Origin: Myxococcus stipitatus DSM 14675
GTDB lineage: Bacteria > Myxococcota > Myxococcia > Myxococcales > Myxococcaceae
NCBI RefSeq assembly: GCF_000331735.1
Contig: NC_020126.1
Span: 5,598,501-5,662,500 of the forward strand
Length of the DNA: 64,000 nt
Reading direction: 5' to 3'
Every line of letters begins with the position of its first letter. Positions within the stretch are counted from its first letter, which is position 1. Position numbers and translations under genes: made by a program. The notes under the pieces were generated by a model that was given only the letters and a program-made list of their open reading frames with translations, was not told the origin of the DNA and did not search any database. Positions 47,667 through 56,522 of the stretch are shown piece by piece.

Positions 47667-47688
47667 GGGCGACCCGTGAGGGCCACCC
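47667..47688 (-). promoter_or_regulatory. Leader hairpin upstream of the pheS terminator
   Basis: In the minus-strand RNA GGGTGGCCC-TCAC-GGGTCGCCC forms a 9-bp stem with two G-T pairs. Its 3' arm can instead pair with GGGCGGCCC, the 3' arm of the following terminator, over nine positions. That gives a plausible antiterminator versus terminator switch. No Phe-rich leader peptide was seen upstream. Confidence 0.45.
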
Positions 47689-47726
47689 CATCCGCTCTGT
47701 CACCGGCCCTTGCGGGCCAGCGTGTC

Positions 47727-48074
47727 TCAGGCCGCCTTCGCGATGTTGGCGACGGCCGCGAAGCCCGAGGGGTCCGCGATGGCCATGTCGGACAGCACCT
47801 TGCGGTCCAGGCTGATCTTCGCCTTCGCCAGGCCGGCGATCAGCTTCGAGTAGGACAGGCCCACCGTGCGAGCCGCCGCGTTGATGCGGACGATCCACAG
47901 GCGACGGAAGTCCCGCTTGCGCTGCATGCGGTCACGGCTGGCGTAGTCCAGCGCGCGCTCCACCGCCTGGTTCGCCCGGCGGTAGCAGTTCTTCCGGCGG
48001 CCGCGGAAACCCTTGGCCAGCTTCAAAATACTATTGCGACGGCGACGAGCCTTTACACCCTTCTTGACGCGCAT
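47727..48074 (-). CDS. rplT: 50S ribosomal protein L20
   Basis: A 115-residue basic protein, [14 protein letters not shown] at the start, with [16 protein letters not shown] and the conserved [15 protein letters not shown]20 binds 23S rRNA early in assembly and in many bacteria represses its own operon. It lies 94 bp after rpmI and is followed by a short GGCCC-GCAA-GGGCC hairpin just past the stop codon. Confidence 0.97.
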   Translation of the reverse strand: MRVKKGVKARRRRNSILKLAKGFRGRRKNCYRRANQAVERALDYASRDRMQRKRDFRRLWIVRINAAARTVGLSYSKLIAGLAKAKISLDRKVLSDMAIADPSGFAAVANIAKAA

Positions 48075-48168
48075 GTCTCACTCACTCCGAACTGCGTAGG
48101 TTGTCAGCCCCACACGGCGCAGGCTTCACGCCGCTCCGCCAAGGGCCACGAGGTGTCCGAGTCGAAAC

Positions 48169-48375
48169 TCAGGCCCCGTAGGGGAACATTTCCTTGATGA
48201 CCTTCTTCGCGTCCATATCGCGAAGATGGCTGGTGCCGCGGTTGCCGCGCTTCTGCTTCGGCGTCTTGGCGTGGGTGAAGAGGTGCTTGCCAAAGGCCTT
48301 GGCGTGCTTGACCTTGCCGCCCTTCTTCACCTGGAAGCGCTTCTTCGCGCCACTGCGGGTCTTCAACTTCGGCAT
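48169..48375 (-). CDS. rpmI: 50S ribosomal protein L35
   Basis: A 68-residue basic protein beginning MPKLKTRSGAKKRF and containing GKHLFTHAKTPKQKR, standard for L35. ATG 48375 has AAGGA upstream; the longer frame to 48432 is not needed. It lies between thrS and rplT on the same strand. Confidence 0.97.
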   Translation of the reverse strand: MPKLKTRSGAKKRFQVKKGGKVKHAKAFGKHLFTHAKTPKQKRGNRGTSHLRDMDAKKVIKEMFPYGA

Positions 48376-48672
48376 CGTCCTGATTCCTTCCTTACAGCGT
48401 GCCGTCAGCTTCGCGGCCTCAGGCGTTGTCATCCCAGGCCACGGCAGGAGCCGGCAGCCTCTATCACTCTTTCGTCTCGACTGGAATGGCTACCGCACTC
48501 CAGAGGGTCCGGACCGATCACCCAACCATCGACCCGGGGGGTTGCCCGCCTTCCCGCCCGCCCACCAGACCTACACCCCTACCCATTGAAGGTTCGGCAA
48601 GATACTTGGGTGCGACAGGGAGTCAAGACCCGTCCGCAAGACACGGGCCAGCCTTGAACCCCTCCGCCTTCT
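48376..48672 (-). other. 297-bp gap between thrS and rpmI, no infC
   Basis: In many bacteria infC (translation factor IF3, roughly 170-250 residues, often with a non-AUG start) lies here. The gap is too short to hold it, and no frame in it resembles IF3. I see no convincing gene or terminator; it may act as the leader of rpmI-rplT. Confidence 0.7.
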
Positions 48673-50601
48673 TCAGGGAAGCGCCGCCTCCTTGGCCAGC
48701 AGGGCCTCGAAGTCGGTGAGCTTCATGCTCTTGAGGTCCTCGCCGCCGTACCGACGGGGCGCCACACCCTCGGCGGCGACTTCGTTGTCGCCTACCACCA
48801 GCGTGAAGGGAATCTTCTGGAGCTGGGCCTCGCGGATCTTCGCGTTGAGCGTCATGCCGCGCTCGTCGTAGTCCACCCGGAAACCCTTGGCCCGCAGCGT
48901 GTCGCGAACCTTGCGAGCGTACTCCGCCTGACGATCCGCCACGGTGACGATGACCGCCTGCACGGGGGACAGCCACGCGGGGAAGGCTCCGGCGAAGTGC
49001 TCGATGAGGATGGCCGTGAAGCGCTCGAAGGAGCCGAAGATGGCGCGGTGGAGGACGACGGGCCGGTGCAGCGCGTTGTCCTCGCCCACGTACGACAGGT
49101 CGAAGCGCTCCGGCGCCAGGTAGTCCAGCTGCATGGTGCCCAGCTGCCACCGGCGGCCGATGCTGTCGGACACCGCGAAGTCGATCTTCGGCCCGTAGAA
49201 CGCGCCGTCGCCCGGGGCCAGCTCGTACGCCAGGCCCAGCGACTCCAGCGCGGCCTTGAGGCCCTCCTCCGCGCGATCCCAGAGGGAGTCATCCCCCAGA
49301 CGCTGTTCGGGACGCGTGGACAGCTTCACCGCGTAGGTGAGCCCCACCGCCTTGTAGACGTGATCCAGCAGCTTCACGAAGCGCCGCACCTCATCGGTGA
49401 TCTGCGCCTCGGTGCAGTAGATGTGCGCGTCGTCCTGCGCGAACTGGCGCACGCGCGTGAGGCCGCCCAGCGAGCCCGCCGCCTCGTTGCGGTGGAGCAC
49501 GTCCTGGGTGTGCAGGCGCAGCGGCAGGTCGCGGTAGCTGTGCTTCTTGAAGCCGTAGAACAGGTGGTGCGACGGGCAGTTCATCGGCTTGAGCGAGAAG
49601 TCATGCTCCCCCGACTCGCTGTCGAGCACGAGGAACATGTTCTCCTTGTACTTGCCCCAGTGGCCGCTGGTCTCCCAGAGCCCCTTGTTGAACATCAGGG
49701 GCGTCTTGATCTCCACGTAGCCATCGTTCGCCGTCAGACGGCGCATCCAGTCGGAGAGCGTCTGGTAGAACGTGGTGCCCTTCGCGGTCCAGAAGGCGGC
49801 GCCCGGCGCGTACGGGTGGAAGTGGAAGAGGTCCAGCTCCTTGCCCAGCTTGCGGTGGTCGCGCTTCTTCGCCTCCTCGATGCGCGTCAGGTACTCCTGC
49901 ATCGCCTTCTTGTCGAAGAAGGCCGTGCCGTAGACGCGCTGGAGCATCGGGTTGCGGTGGTCGCCGCGCCAGTAGGCTCCGCTGGAGGAGAGGATCTTGA
50001 TGACGCCGATCTTCCCGGTGCTCGGGGCGTGGGGCCCCAGGCAGAAGTCCACCCAGTCGCCGTGCGTGTAGAGGGTGAGCGTCTTGGCGCCGCGCTCGGC
50101 GATGTCCTTGACGATCTCCACCTTGAACTTCTCGCCCTTCTCCTCGAAGAGGCGAATGGCGTCGTCCATGGAGATCTCCGTCCGGACGAACGCCGAGTCC
50201 TTCTTCAGCTCGGCGTTGGCCTCGGCCTCGATCTTCTCCAGGTCCTCGGGCGTGAAGGGCTTCTCACGGAAGAAGTCGTAGTAGAAGCCCTCCTCCGTCG
50301 CGGGACCGATGGTCACCTGCGTGCCGGGGAAGAGCCGCTGGACGGCGCTCGCCACCACGTGGGCGGCGTCGTGCCGGATGAGCTCCAGGGACTCCGGGCT
50401 CTTGGGCGTGAAGATCTGGAGCTTGGCGTCCTCGTCGAGCTTCCGGGCCAGGTCCATGTCCTGACCGTTCACCCGGGCGAACAACGCGGCCTTGGCGAGA
50501 CCGACGCCAATGCTGTCCCGCACGAAGTCCGCGATGGTGGTACCCCGGGCCGTCTGCTTCTGACTGCCGTCGGGGAGCGTCACCGTGATCATATCGGACA
50601 T
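48673..50601 (-). CDS. thrS: Threonine-tRNA ligase
   Basis: A 642-residue class II synthetase. The TGS domain (residues ~1-65, with VTLPDGS) is followed by the editing/SAD domain (RHDAAHVVA, then [12 protein letters not shown]), the catalytic core with motif 2 region [15 protein letters not shown] and QDDAHIYC, and the C-terminal anticodon-binding domain ([14 protein letters not shown]). Length and order are normal. It lies 76 bp downstream of tRNA-Val on the same strand and heads the thrS-rpmI-rplT-pheST-ihfA series. Confidence 0.97.
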   Translation of the reverse strand: MSDMITVTLPDGSQKQTARGTTIADFVRDSIGVGLAKAALFARVNGQDMDLARKLDEDAKLQIFTPKSPESLELIRHDAAHVVASAVQRLFPGTQVTIGPATEEGFYYDFFREKPFTPEDLEKIEAEANAELKKDSAFVRTEISMDDAIRLFEEKGEKFKVEIVKDIAERGAKTLTLYTHGDWVDFCLGPHAPSTGKIGVIKILSSSGAYWRGDHRNPMLQRVYGTAFFDKKAMQEYLTRIEEAKKRDHRKLGKELDLFHFHPYAPGAAFWTAKGTTFYQTLSDWMRRLTANDGYVEIKTPLMFNKGLWETSGHWGKYKENMFLVLDSESGEHDFSLKPMNCPSHHLFYGFKKHSYRDLPLRLHTQDVLHRNEAAGSLGGLTRVRQFAQDDAHIYCTEAQITDEVRRFVKLLDHVYKAVGLTYAVKLSTRPEQRLGDDSLWDRAEEGLKAALESLGLAYELAPGDGAFYGPKIDFAVSDSIGRRWQLGTMQLDYLAPERFDLSYVGEDNALHRPVVLHRAIFGSFERFTAILIEHFAGAFPAWLSPVQAVIVTVADRQAEYARKVRDTLRAKGFRVDYDERGMTLNAKIREAQLQKIPFTLVVGDNEVAAEGVAPRRYGGEDLKSMKLTDFEALLAKEAALP

Positions 50602-50677
50602 GCGATACCTCGGAAAAACTGCGGGCGGCAGGGCTCTTGAAAGCCGTGCCGCCCGCGGGAGATCACTTCTACTGTGT

Positions 50678-50749
<72 letters not shown>

Positions 50750-50829
50750 GTTGCTGCTGAGGTGCGCGGGGAATAGCAGCGGGCTCCCGCGACTGTCAAG
50801 CAAACACGGAGACGTCCCTCCGATCTTCC

Positions 50830-51519
50830 TCACGGCGCTTCCGCGATCAGCGCTCGGACCCTCGCCATCACCGCGTCGAACATGGCCGGCGTCAGCCGCC
50901 CCGTCTGCGTGTTCTGTTGGCTCACGTGGTAGCAGCCCACCAGGGTCCTCCCTCCCGGGAGCGCGACTTCCGCCCCGTGGCCGAACGCGGGACGCGGTGA
51001 ACCGAACACCACCCCACCCCGCTCCAACGACGCCAAGGCCGCATTCCATCCGATGGCCCCCAGCGCCAGGAACACCCGGGCCGGAAGCAGCGCCATCTCG
51101 CGATCAAGAAACGGGGCACACCGGGCCAACTCCTCCGGAAGCGGCTTGTTGTCCGGAGGCGCACAGCGACCGGCGGCCACGATGAAGGCGTCCTTCAGGG
51201 CCAGGCCGTCCTCCCGATGCTCGCTGGTCCCCTGGTTCGCGAAGCCCGCGCGGTGCAGCCCCGAGAAGAGGAAGTCCCCGGAGCGATCTCCAGTGAACAT
51301 CCGCCCCGTCCGGTTCGCCCCATGCGCCGCGGGCGCCAATCCCACGATGACCAGCCGCGCTCGGGCATCTCCGAACCCCGGCACGGGCTTGCCCCAGTAA
51401 GTCCACTCCCGGTACGCGCGGCGCTTCACCCGGGCGACTTCCTCCCGCCATTCCACCAACCGAGGACAGGCCCGGCACGCCACCATCTCCTGGTGGAGCT
51501 TCTCCAGCTTCGTCACCAC
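50830..51519 (-). CDS. Uracil-DNA glycosylase, family 5 (UDGb) type
   Basis: A 229-residue DNA repair glycosylase. Motif 1 is GLAPAAHGANRTG and motif 2 is HVSQQNTQTGRLT, the pattern of family 5 (UDGb) enzymes, which remove uracil and other deaminated bases. CRACPR near the N-terminus and later cysteines fit the 4Fe-4S cluster of families 4 and 5. GTG 51519 is taken as the start. It lies 31 bp downstream of the AI-2E-family gene on the same strand, so the two may be co-transcribed. Confidence 0.9.
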   Translation of the reverse strand: MVTKLEKLHQEMVACRACPRLVEWREEVARVKRRAYREWTYWGKPVPGFGDARARLVIVGLAPAAHGANRTGRMFTGDRSGDFLFSGLHRAGFANQGTSEHREDGLALKDAFIVAAGRCAPPDNKPLPEELARCAPFLDREMALLPARVFLALGAIGWNAALASLERGGVVFGSPRPAFGHGAEVALPGGRTLVGCYHVSQQNTQTGRLTPAMFDAVMARVRALIAEAP

Positions 51520-51550
51520 GAGCCCCCGTGAATCGACACGCGACAGCCAC

Positions 51551-52738
51551 TCACCGAGGACCCGCCTCCCCCATGTAGAGGGACGTCCGCTGGTAGCGCT
51601 GGATCACCACGCGAAGGACCACCTTGAGGATGGCGGCCACCGGCACGGCCAGGAGGATGCCCACGAAGCCGAACAGCTCGCCGAACGCCAGGATGGCGAT
51701 GATGATCGCCACCGGCGCCAGCCCCACCTTCTCCCCGACGATGCGCGGGGTGATGACAAAGCCCTCCAGCATCTGGCCGACGACGAAGGTGCCCACCACC
51801 ATTCCAATCTGCCAGGGCCCCTGCCACGACAACATCACCCCCACGAGCGACAGGAGGATGCCCACACCCGTGCCCAGGTACGGGACCATGTTGCCGAACC
51901 CGGCAATCACTCCGATGACGATGGCCATGTCGATGCGCGCGGCCGACAACCCCGCCGCGTAGATGACCGACAGCAGCGCTCCCACGGTGAGCTGCCCTCG
52001 GACGAAGGCGGAGAGCACCTCGTCCACCTCCGCGAAGCGCCGGCCCACCAGCCCCACCGCGCGCCGGGGCAGCAAGTCCTTCACGAGCCCCATCAGCCGC
52101 GGGTAGTCCTGGAGGAAGAAGAAGGCCAGCACCGGCACCACCGCCAACCCGAGCAGCGTCGCCACGAAGCGCGCCGTGTTGCCAGCGAAGGCGGCCAGGA
52201 GGCGCGCCGCCGCTGGCCCCGCGCTCTGCACCAGGTCGGACGCCTGCTGCCCCAGCTCCGCGGTGCGCTGCCGCACCAGGTCCGGCACGGAGCGGCCCAG
52301 GAGCGCCTCCACCCTCGGCACCACCTGCGTGCTCGCCCGGCTGAAGAAGTCCGGGAGCTTCAGCGCCTCGTCGCGGAACACCGGGATGAGATAGAGCACC
52401 GCCCCCGCCAGCAGCAGCGTCCCCGCCGTGAAGACGAGCGTCGTCCCCAGCGTGCGGTCCATCCCTCGCTTCTCGAGCGACGTCACCATCGGGTTGAAGA
52501 TGTAGGCCCCCGAGAGCGCCAGCAGCACGGGCACCGCCACGCCGCCGAACACCGCGAGCAGCGCGAAGACCAACCCCAGCGAGCCGACCATCACGCCCGA
52601 CCACCAGAGGTCGATGCGACGGGCCTCGAGCTCCGTCAGCTCCCCTTCGGGCACCGGAGGCGCCTCGGCTTCGGGGAGGGGCTCCACCCCCTGCGCCTTG
52701 ACCGCCTGGAGGACCGGAGGCACCGGCGACTGGCTCAC
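51551..52738 (-). CDS. AI-2E family transporter (PerM-like membrane protein)
   Basis: A 395-residue polytopic inner-membrane protein. An N-terminal cytoplasmic stretch of about 45 residues is followed by several hydrophobic helices. The C-terminal half has the family pattern, with glycine-rich GFGNMVPYLGTGVG and VGQMLEGFVITPRIVGEKVGL. The family includes TqsA, PerM and Na+/H+ antiporter-like members, so substrate is open. The start is GTG 52738. The 113 bp upstream, to the PEGA gene, hold nothing recognisable. Confidence 0.9.
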   Translation of the reverse strand: MSQSPVPPVLQAVKAQGVEPLPEAEAPPVPEGELTELEARRIDLWWSGVMVGSLGLVFALLAVFGGVAVPVLLALSGAYIFNPMVTSLEKRGMDRTLGTTLVFTAGTLLLAGAVLYLIPVFRDEALKLPDFFSRASTQVVPRVEALLGRSVPDLVRQRTAELGQQASDLVQSAGPAAARLLAAFAGNTARFVATLLGLAVVPVLAFFFLQDYPRLMGLVKDLLPRRAVGLVGRRFAEVDEVLSAFVRGQLTVGALLSVIYAAGLSAARIDMAIVIGVIAGFGNMVPYLGTGVGILLSLVGVMLSWQGPWQIGMVVGTFVVGQMLEGFVITPRIVGEKVGLAPVAIIIAILAFGELFGFVGILLAVPVAAILKVVLRVVIQRYQRTSLYMGEAGPR

Positions 52739-52851
52739 CGACCCCGCCGGACTCTTCTTGTTGCGCCGTCTGATGACCCACTCCTTCCGCGAAGCACTCG
52801 CGGACTACGGCTCCCTCAAGCCGCCATTGCGATTCAAGGACGCCAGCATGG

Positions 52852-53241
52852 CTAGGGCGTCGACGGACGAAGCTGAACGGTCAGCCGGGCCCGCGCGCCG
52901 CTGGGCTCATAGTACGTCGTGTAGGGCCAATACCCCTGCTTCTTGACCTCGATGTGGTGCAGCCCCACGCCCAGACTGAGCCCTTTGGGGTTGCCCGAGT
53001 AGTCGCTGCACAACCCCTGCAGCACACCGTCCAGGTAGACGTCGGCGTCCTCGGGCTCGCAGCGCAGCGTCACGTCTCCCGTGGGGTTGCGCGCCCCGGC
53101 CATCAGCTCGCGGGCCCGCGACAAGGAGTCTGGCTCCTTGGCTCCGGCGCAGCCCATCCCGGTGACGAGGAGCAGCCAGGCACGCACCCCTCGCGAGCGC
53201 CACAAACCCCTCGCACCCTGTCGACCTTCCATCGAAGACAT
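52852..53241 (-). CDS. Putative PEGA-domain lipoprotein
   Basis: About 129 residues. An arginine-rich N-region and hydrophobic WLLLVTGMG precede a cysteine (CAGAK), consistent with a lipoprotein signal. The mature part has LRCEPEDADVYLDGVLQG and LGVGLHHIEVKKQGY, the PEGA pattern of small beta domains in surface proteins. ATG 53241 or 53232 is preferred; the frame extends further upstream but overlaps the neighbouring gene and loses protein character. Probably an envelope structural or adaptor protein of unknown role. Confidence 0.75.
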   Translation of the reverse strand: MSSMEGRQGARGLWRSRGVRAWLLLVTGMGCAGAKEPDSLSRARELMAGARNPTGDVTLRCEPEDADVYLDGVLQGLCSDYSGNPKGLSLGVGLHHIEVKKQGYWPYTTYYEPSGARARLTVQLRPSTP

Positions 53242-53288
53242 TCGCCGCGCGATCCTGAACCCCGAGAGCATCCTCCCGGGTTCTATCG

Positions 53289-54101
53289 CTATTGGGCGAC
53301 GATGACGACGCGGCCTTCGGCCAGGAAGCGCGTGTTGACCTCGCCCAGCAGCTTCACGTCCTCCGCGGAGAGCACCAGGTCGGAGCCCTTCACGCTCGAG
53401 GCCTTCACCACCATGGGCTTCGCGCCCACCAGCGCGGCCTTCTTCGCCATCTCCAGGCTGCTGAACCACGCGGCGACACCCGTCGACTCTCGGGCCTCGC
53501 TCGACAGGGCCGCGGCACCGTAGAGCGCCTTGCCCGCCCCATCCAGCAGCCGGGGCGCGAGCACGGGCTTCAGCCCCAGGCCCCGCGCATCCACCACCAG
53601 GCCCGTGTACCGCCGGGCGCCCTCGGCATTGAAGACGATGGGGGCCTCCGGCGCGGGCGTCACCAGCGCGGAGGTAATGGCGGCCAGCGGCACCTCGACG
53701 TCCACTTCGACGCCACTGTCCGAAAAGAAACGTTTGGCGACGACCTTGTACCCGCTGACGGCCGTCTCCACCCGGCCCCGGACCTCCTCGCGAGCCATCT
53801 CATCGCCCACGCTCCGGCCCGCGCTGACGTGCAGTCCCCGCACCTGCTCCAGCAGATTCCGGGACGCGTCCTGCTTCGCCGCACGCTCCGCGCCCAACCG
53901 GGCCTGCGCTGGATTGGCCGCCTTCAGGTCCGGAGCACCCGCTCCCGTCGCCCGAAGCACCTGCCCCTCCCAGTTCACCCCCGCGCTCGCCACCGGACGG
54001 ACGACCTCAACGGTGGAACGAGCCGCGGGCTTCATCACCCTGCTCTGGCCCTGTGCCGACAGCGGCACCGCCAACAACAACGCCCATCGCGCGAGCCTCA
54101 C
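53289..54101 (-). CDS. LPP20-like secreted envelope protein
   Basis: A 270-residue protein with a signal peptide (RLARWALLLAVPLSAQG, predicted cleavage after AQG). The mature part has AKQDASRNLLEQVRGLHV and VETAVSGYKVVAKRFFSDSGVEVDVEVPL, resembling LPP20/FlgT-like domains of outer-membrane associated proteins. GTG 54101 is chosen for a strong GGGGAGG eight bases upstream; the longer frame is not signal-like. No lipobox cysteine is present. It lies 47 bp upstream of the PEGA gene and probably shares its transcript. Confidence 0.7.
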   Translation of the reverse strand: MRLARWALLLAVPLSAQGQSRVMKPAARSTVEVVRPVASAGVNWEGQVLRATGAGAPDLKAANPAQARLGAERAAKQDASRNLLEQVRGLHVSAGRSVGDEMAREEVRGRVETAVSGYKVVAKRFFSDSGVEVDVEVPLAAITSALVTPAPEAPIVFNAEGARRYTGLVVDARGLGLKPVLAPRLLDGAGKALYGAAALSSEARESTGVAAWFSSLEMAKKAALVGAKPMVVKASSVKGSDLVLSAEDVKLLGEVNTRFLAEGRVVIVAQ

Positions 54102-54216
54102 GGAGCGCCTCCCCGCCACACCCGATTCCGTGGGTAGTCCCTGGGCAGCATGGCCACCCATTCAAGGAGTCCGCCTCGTGGGAAGTCAAGACAACCCGGA
54201 GGCCCAACGCGACGTG

Positions 54217-54564
54217 TCAGTTCTCGCTCGCCGGGCGGCCGTGCCGGTCGACGTAGGCATCAATCATCTTCCGGTGCCGCTCGGTCAGCAGCGTGAAGCG
54301 CACGCCCGAGTGCTCGCGCTTGGCGGAGTTCAGCTCCACCCACTCGCGGACGACCTCGCCCTCGGCGTAGATGATCTCCTCCGAGCCGGGGAGCTGGAAC
54401 TGGAGACCCACGCGCTTCGCGTCGTGCTGGGGCTCAATCAAGCGCGCCAGACTCACCCCTTCCGGGCTGATGTCCGCGGCTCGCGACATGTACGGCACGC
54501 CGCCCATGTACTTGTTCAAGTAGATGTCGAGGGGCGCCCGCTTCGCCTTCCGCTTGTCGCTCAT
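54217..54564 (-). CDS. PilZ-domain protein
   Basis: A 115-residue single-domain protein. The N-terminal KRKAKRAPL region and DISPEGVSL fit the RxxxR and (D/N)xSxxG motifs that bind cyclic di-GMP, although the first motif is irregular. The remaining strands (VGLQFQLPG, YAEGEVVRE, GVRFTLL) complete the barrel. ATG 54564 is preferred over the long upstream frame. Probably a cytosolic adaptor, possibly not binding c-di-GMP given the altered motif. Confidence 0.82.
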   Translation of the reverse strand: MSDKRKAKRAPLDIYLNKYMGGVPYMSRAADISPEGVSLARLIEPQHDAKRVGLQFQLPGSEEIIYAEGEVVREWVELNSAKREHSGVRFTLLTERHRKMIDAYVDRHGRPASEN

Positions 54565-54806
54565 CGCTCCGTGACCTCCGCGCTGCGTGGTGCAACAGGT
54601 TGCTCCGGGGATGAAGCAACCTGGCCGCAGGGTAGAGGCAGAGGCTGAACGCGCAAGAAAACGACCCACCCACTTTCCGCGTCGTTCCCCACCGCTGAAT
54701 TCTTTCCGCGAGCCTGCAGTCCACCTCTCTCGACACGCACCCAGTTCGTGCTGGGCGAGCGAACCCCGGGGCCTATATTCCAGCCCTCATGATGAAAGGT
54801 GGATGC

Positions 54807-55532
54807 ATGCGAACGATGTGGATGGCGACGCTCGCGCTGGTGCTCGGCGCCACGGGAGCTCAGGCCCAAGGTGGCGGCGCCGCGAAGAAGTCCGAGCCCG
54901 CCGCGAAGGCCGCCTCGGCGGAGACCGCACCGGATGACCTCCCGGAGGAGTCGAAGACCGTCTACGCGCTGGGCTTGAGCGTGGGGAAGGACCTCTCCCT
55001 CTTCGCCCTCACGCCCGACGAGCTGAAGCTCCTCCAGCGCGGCATCTCCGATGGCATGACGGGCAACCCCTCCTCCATCGAGCCGAAGGAGTACGCCCCC
55101 AAGATTCAAGCGTTCGCCAAGGCACGCCAGGCCCAGGCCGGCAACGCGGTGCTGGAGCGCGCGGCCAAGGAGCCCGGCGCGGTGAAGCTCCCCTCGGGAG
55201 TCATCTACCGCGAGGTCAAGGCGGGCACCGGCAAGAGCCCTCGCGTCACCGACACGGTGAAGGTCCACTACGAGGGCCGCCTCGTCGACGGCACCATCTT
55301 CGACACGTCCGCCAAGCGCGGCATCCCCGTGGAGTTCCCGCTCAACGGCGTCATCTCCTGCTGGACCCAGGGCGTCGCGAGGATGAAGGTGGGCGGCAAG
55401 GCGAAGCTGACGTGCCCGGGCGGCACCGCCTACGGCGAGCGCCCGCCTCCGGGCTCGCGCATCCCGCCCAACGCCGTCCTCACCTTCGACGTGGAGCTGG
55501 TGGACGTGCCCGGCGACACGTCCCGCCCGTAG
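54807..55532 (+). CDS. FKBP-type peptidyl-prolyl isomerase, secreted
   Basis: A 241-residue protein with a signal peptide (MWMATLALVLGATGAQAQ), an FKBP N-terminal dimerisation region (KTVYALGLSVGKDLS, residues ~50-110) and a C-terminal FKBP domain (VKVHYEGRLVDGTIFDTS ... PPNAVLTFDVELV). It should fold proteins in the periplasm, like FkpA or Mip. ATG 54807 follows AAAGGTGG; two ATG codons at 54789 and 54792 are alternatives. The 224 bp between this gene and the divergent PilZ gene contain TATATT at about 54772, a possible -10 element. Confidence 0.93.
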   Translation: MRTMWMATLALVLGATGAQAQGGGAAKKSEPAAKAASAETAPDDLPEESKTVYALGLSVGKDLSLFALTPDELKLLQRGISDGMTGNPSSIEPKEYAPKIQAFAKARQAQAGNAVLERAAKEPGAVKLPSGVIYREVKAGTGKSPRVTDTVKVHYEGRLVDGTIFDTSAKRGIPVEFPLNGVISCWTQGVARMKVGGKAKLTCPGGTAYGERPPPGSRIPPNAVLTFDVELVDVPGDTSRP

Positions 55533-55538
55533 CCCCGC

Positions 55539-56492
55539 TCACTTCACGCGGCGGATCCAGAAGCTCCCAGGCCAATCCCGGGGAGCACCTCGATACGAGG
55601 TGAAGGCCTGACGCAGCCGCTCCGGATGCGTCAGGTGCATGAAGCTGCTGCCCCAGAGCACCTCGAAGCTGTCGTTGAACGACAGGAACGCATGGAGCAG
55701 GTACTGCTCCGTCCAGAACCGACGGTGCTCCAGCACCCAGTTCTTGGGGTACTCCGCCGGCAGGAAGATGTCGTGCAGGTGCACCACGACGCCCTTCTTC
55801 AGCCGAGGCAACAGCTCCAGGAACTCCACCTGGACGTCACTGCCCACCTTGAGCACGTGGCTGGAGTCGATGAAGAGGATGTCGTTCTCCTCCAGTCGCT
55901 CCATCTCGCCGAGCGGGATGTCCTGCGCCTTCCTGGGCTCCAGGCGCGTCAGTCCCGGGAAGCCCTCGCGCAGCACCTCGCTCGGGTAGGGCTCGAAGGC
56001 CACGAGCTCACACGCGGGAGCCCCCTCCGCCTCATTCACCCGGCACGCCCGCGCGGACAGCCGCGTGGACCAGCCCGAGCCAATCTCGAAGAGCCGCCGA
56101 GGCTTCAGCTCCCGCACCAGGCAGTACAGCACCTCCGCGTCCACCGTCCCGAACGCGCTGTTGTCCAGGTGGAACTCGTGAGGCGCCACACCCTCCGGGC
56201 CGCGAGGCAGCGCGCCGTACTCCTGGCCGTACTTCGCCGCGAAGCGCTCCAACAGCTCGAGCTGCCGGGCCTCCCGCAAGTCCACGCCGACCATCTCCGA
56301 GCGTGCGCTCCAGAGTGAGTCGGGCAGCTCCCGCGTGTCGGGGATGGGTTGATAGAAGTGGTTCGGCGTGACGTGGTAACCCGTCCGCTCGAAGACCTCG
56401 AACATGCGAGGGTCGTCGAGGAGGCCCAGTCGCTGGCCCCCTTTCACCAACCCCCGGGCCAGCAACGCCTTGATGCGATGCTTGATGAGCAT
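55539..56492 (-). CDS. Class I SAM-dependent methyltransferase-like protein
   Basis: About 317 residues. Motif I is FEIGSGWSTRLSA, later strands give VAFEPYPSEVL and DILFIDSSHVLK, then VVVHLHDIF. This is the Methyltransf_24 type often linked to sugar or natural-product O-methylation. ATG 56492 or 56513 could be the start. It converges on the FKBP gene with 6 bp between stops. The substrate is unknown. Confidence 0.82.
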   Translation of the reverse strand: MLIKHRIKALLARGLVKGGQRLGLLDDPRMFEVFERTGYHVTPNHFYQPIPDTRELPDSLWSARSEMVGVDLREARQLELLERFAAKYGQEYGALPRGPEGVAPHEFHLDNSAFGTVDAEVLYCLVRELKPRRLFEIGSGWSTRLSARACRVNEAEGAPACELVAFEPYPSEVLREGFPGLTRLEPRKAQDIPLGEMERLEENDILFIDSSHVLKVGSDVQVEFLELLPRLKKGVVVHLHDIFLPAEYPKNWVLEHRRFWTEQYLLHAFLSFNDSFEVLWGSSFMHLTHPERLRQAFTSYRGAPRDWPGSFWIRRVK

Positions 56493-56522
56493 GAGCGGTG
56501 GGAACCCTACCACCGCTTCACG

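Noticed and set aside
46440..48197. 585-codon plus-strand frame across pheS, rplT and rpmI
   Set aside because: Antisense to three certain genes and crosses their borders; not a real protein.
48997..50640. 547-codon plus-strand frame opposite thrS
   Set aside because: Shadow of thrS; no motif or plausible start signal.
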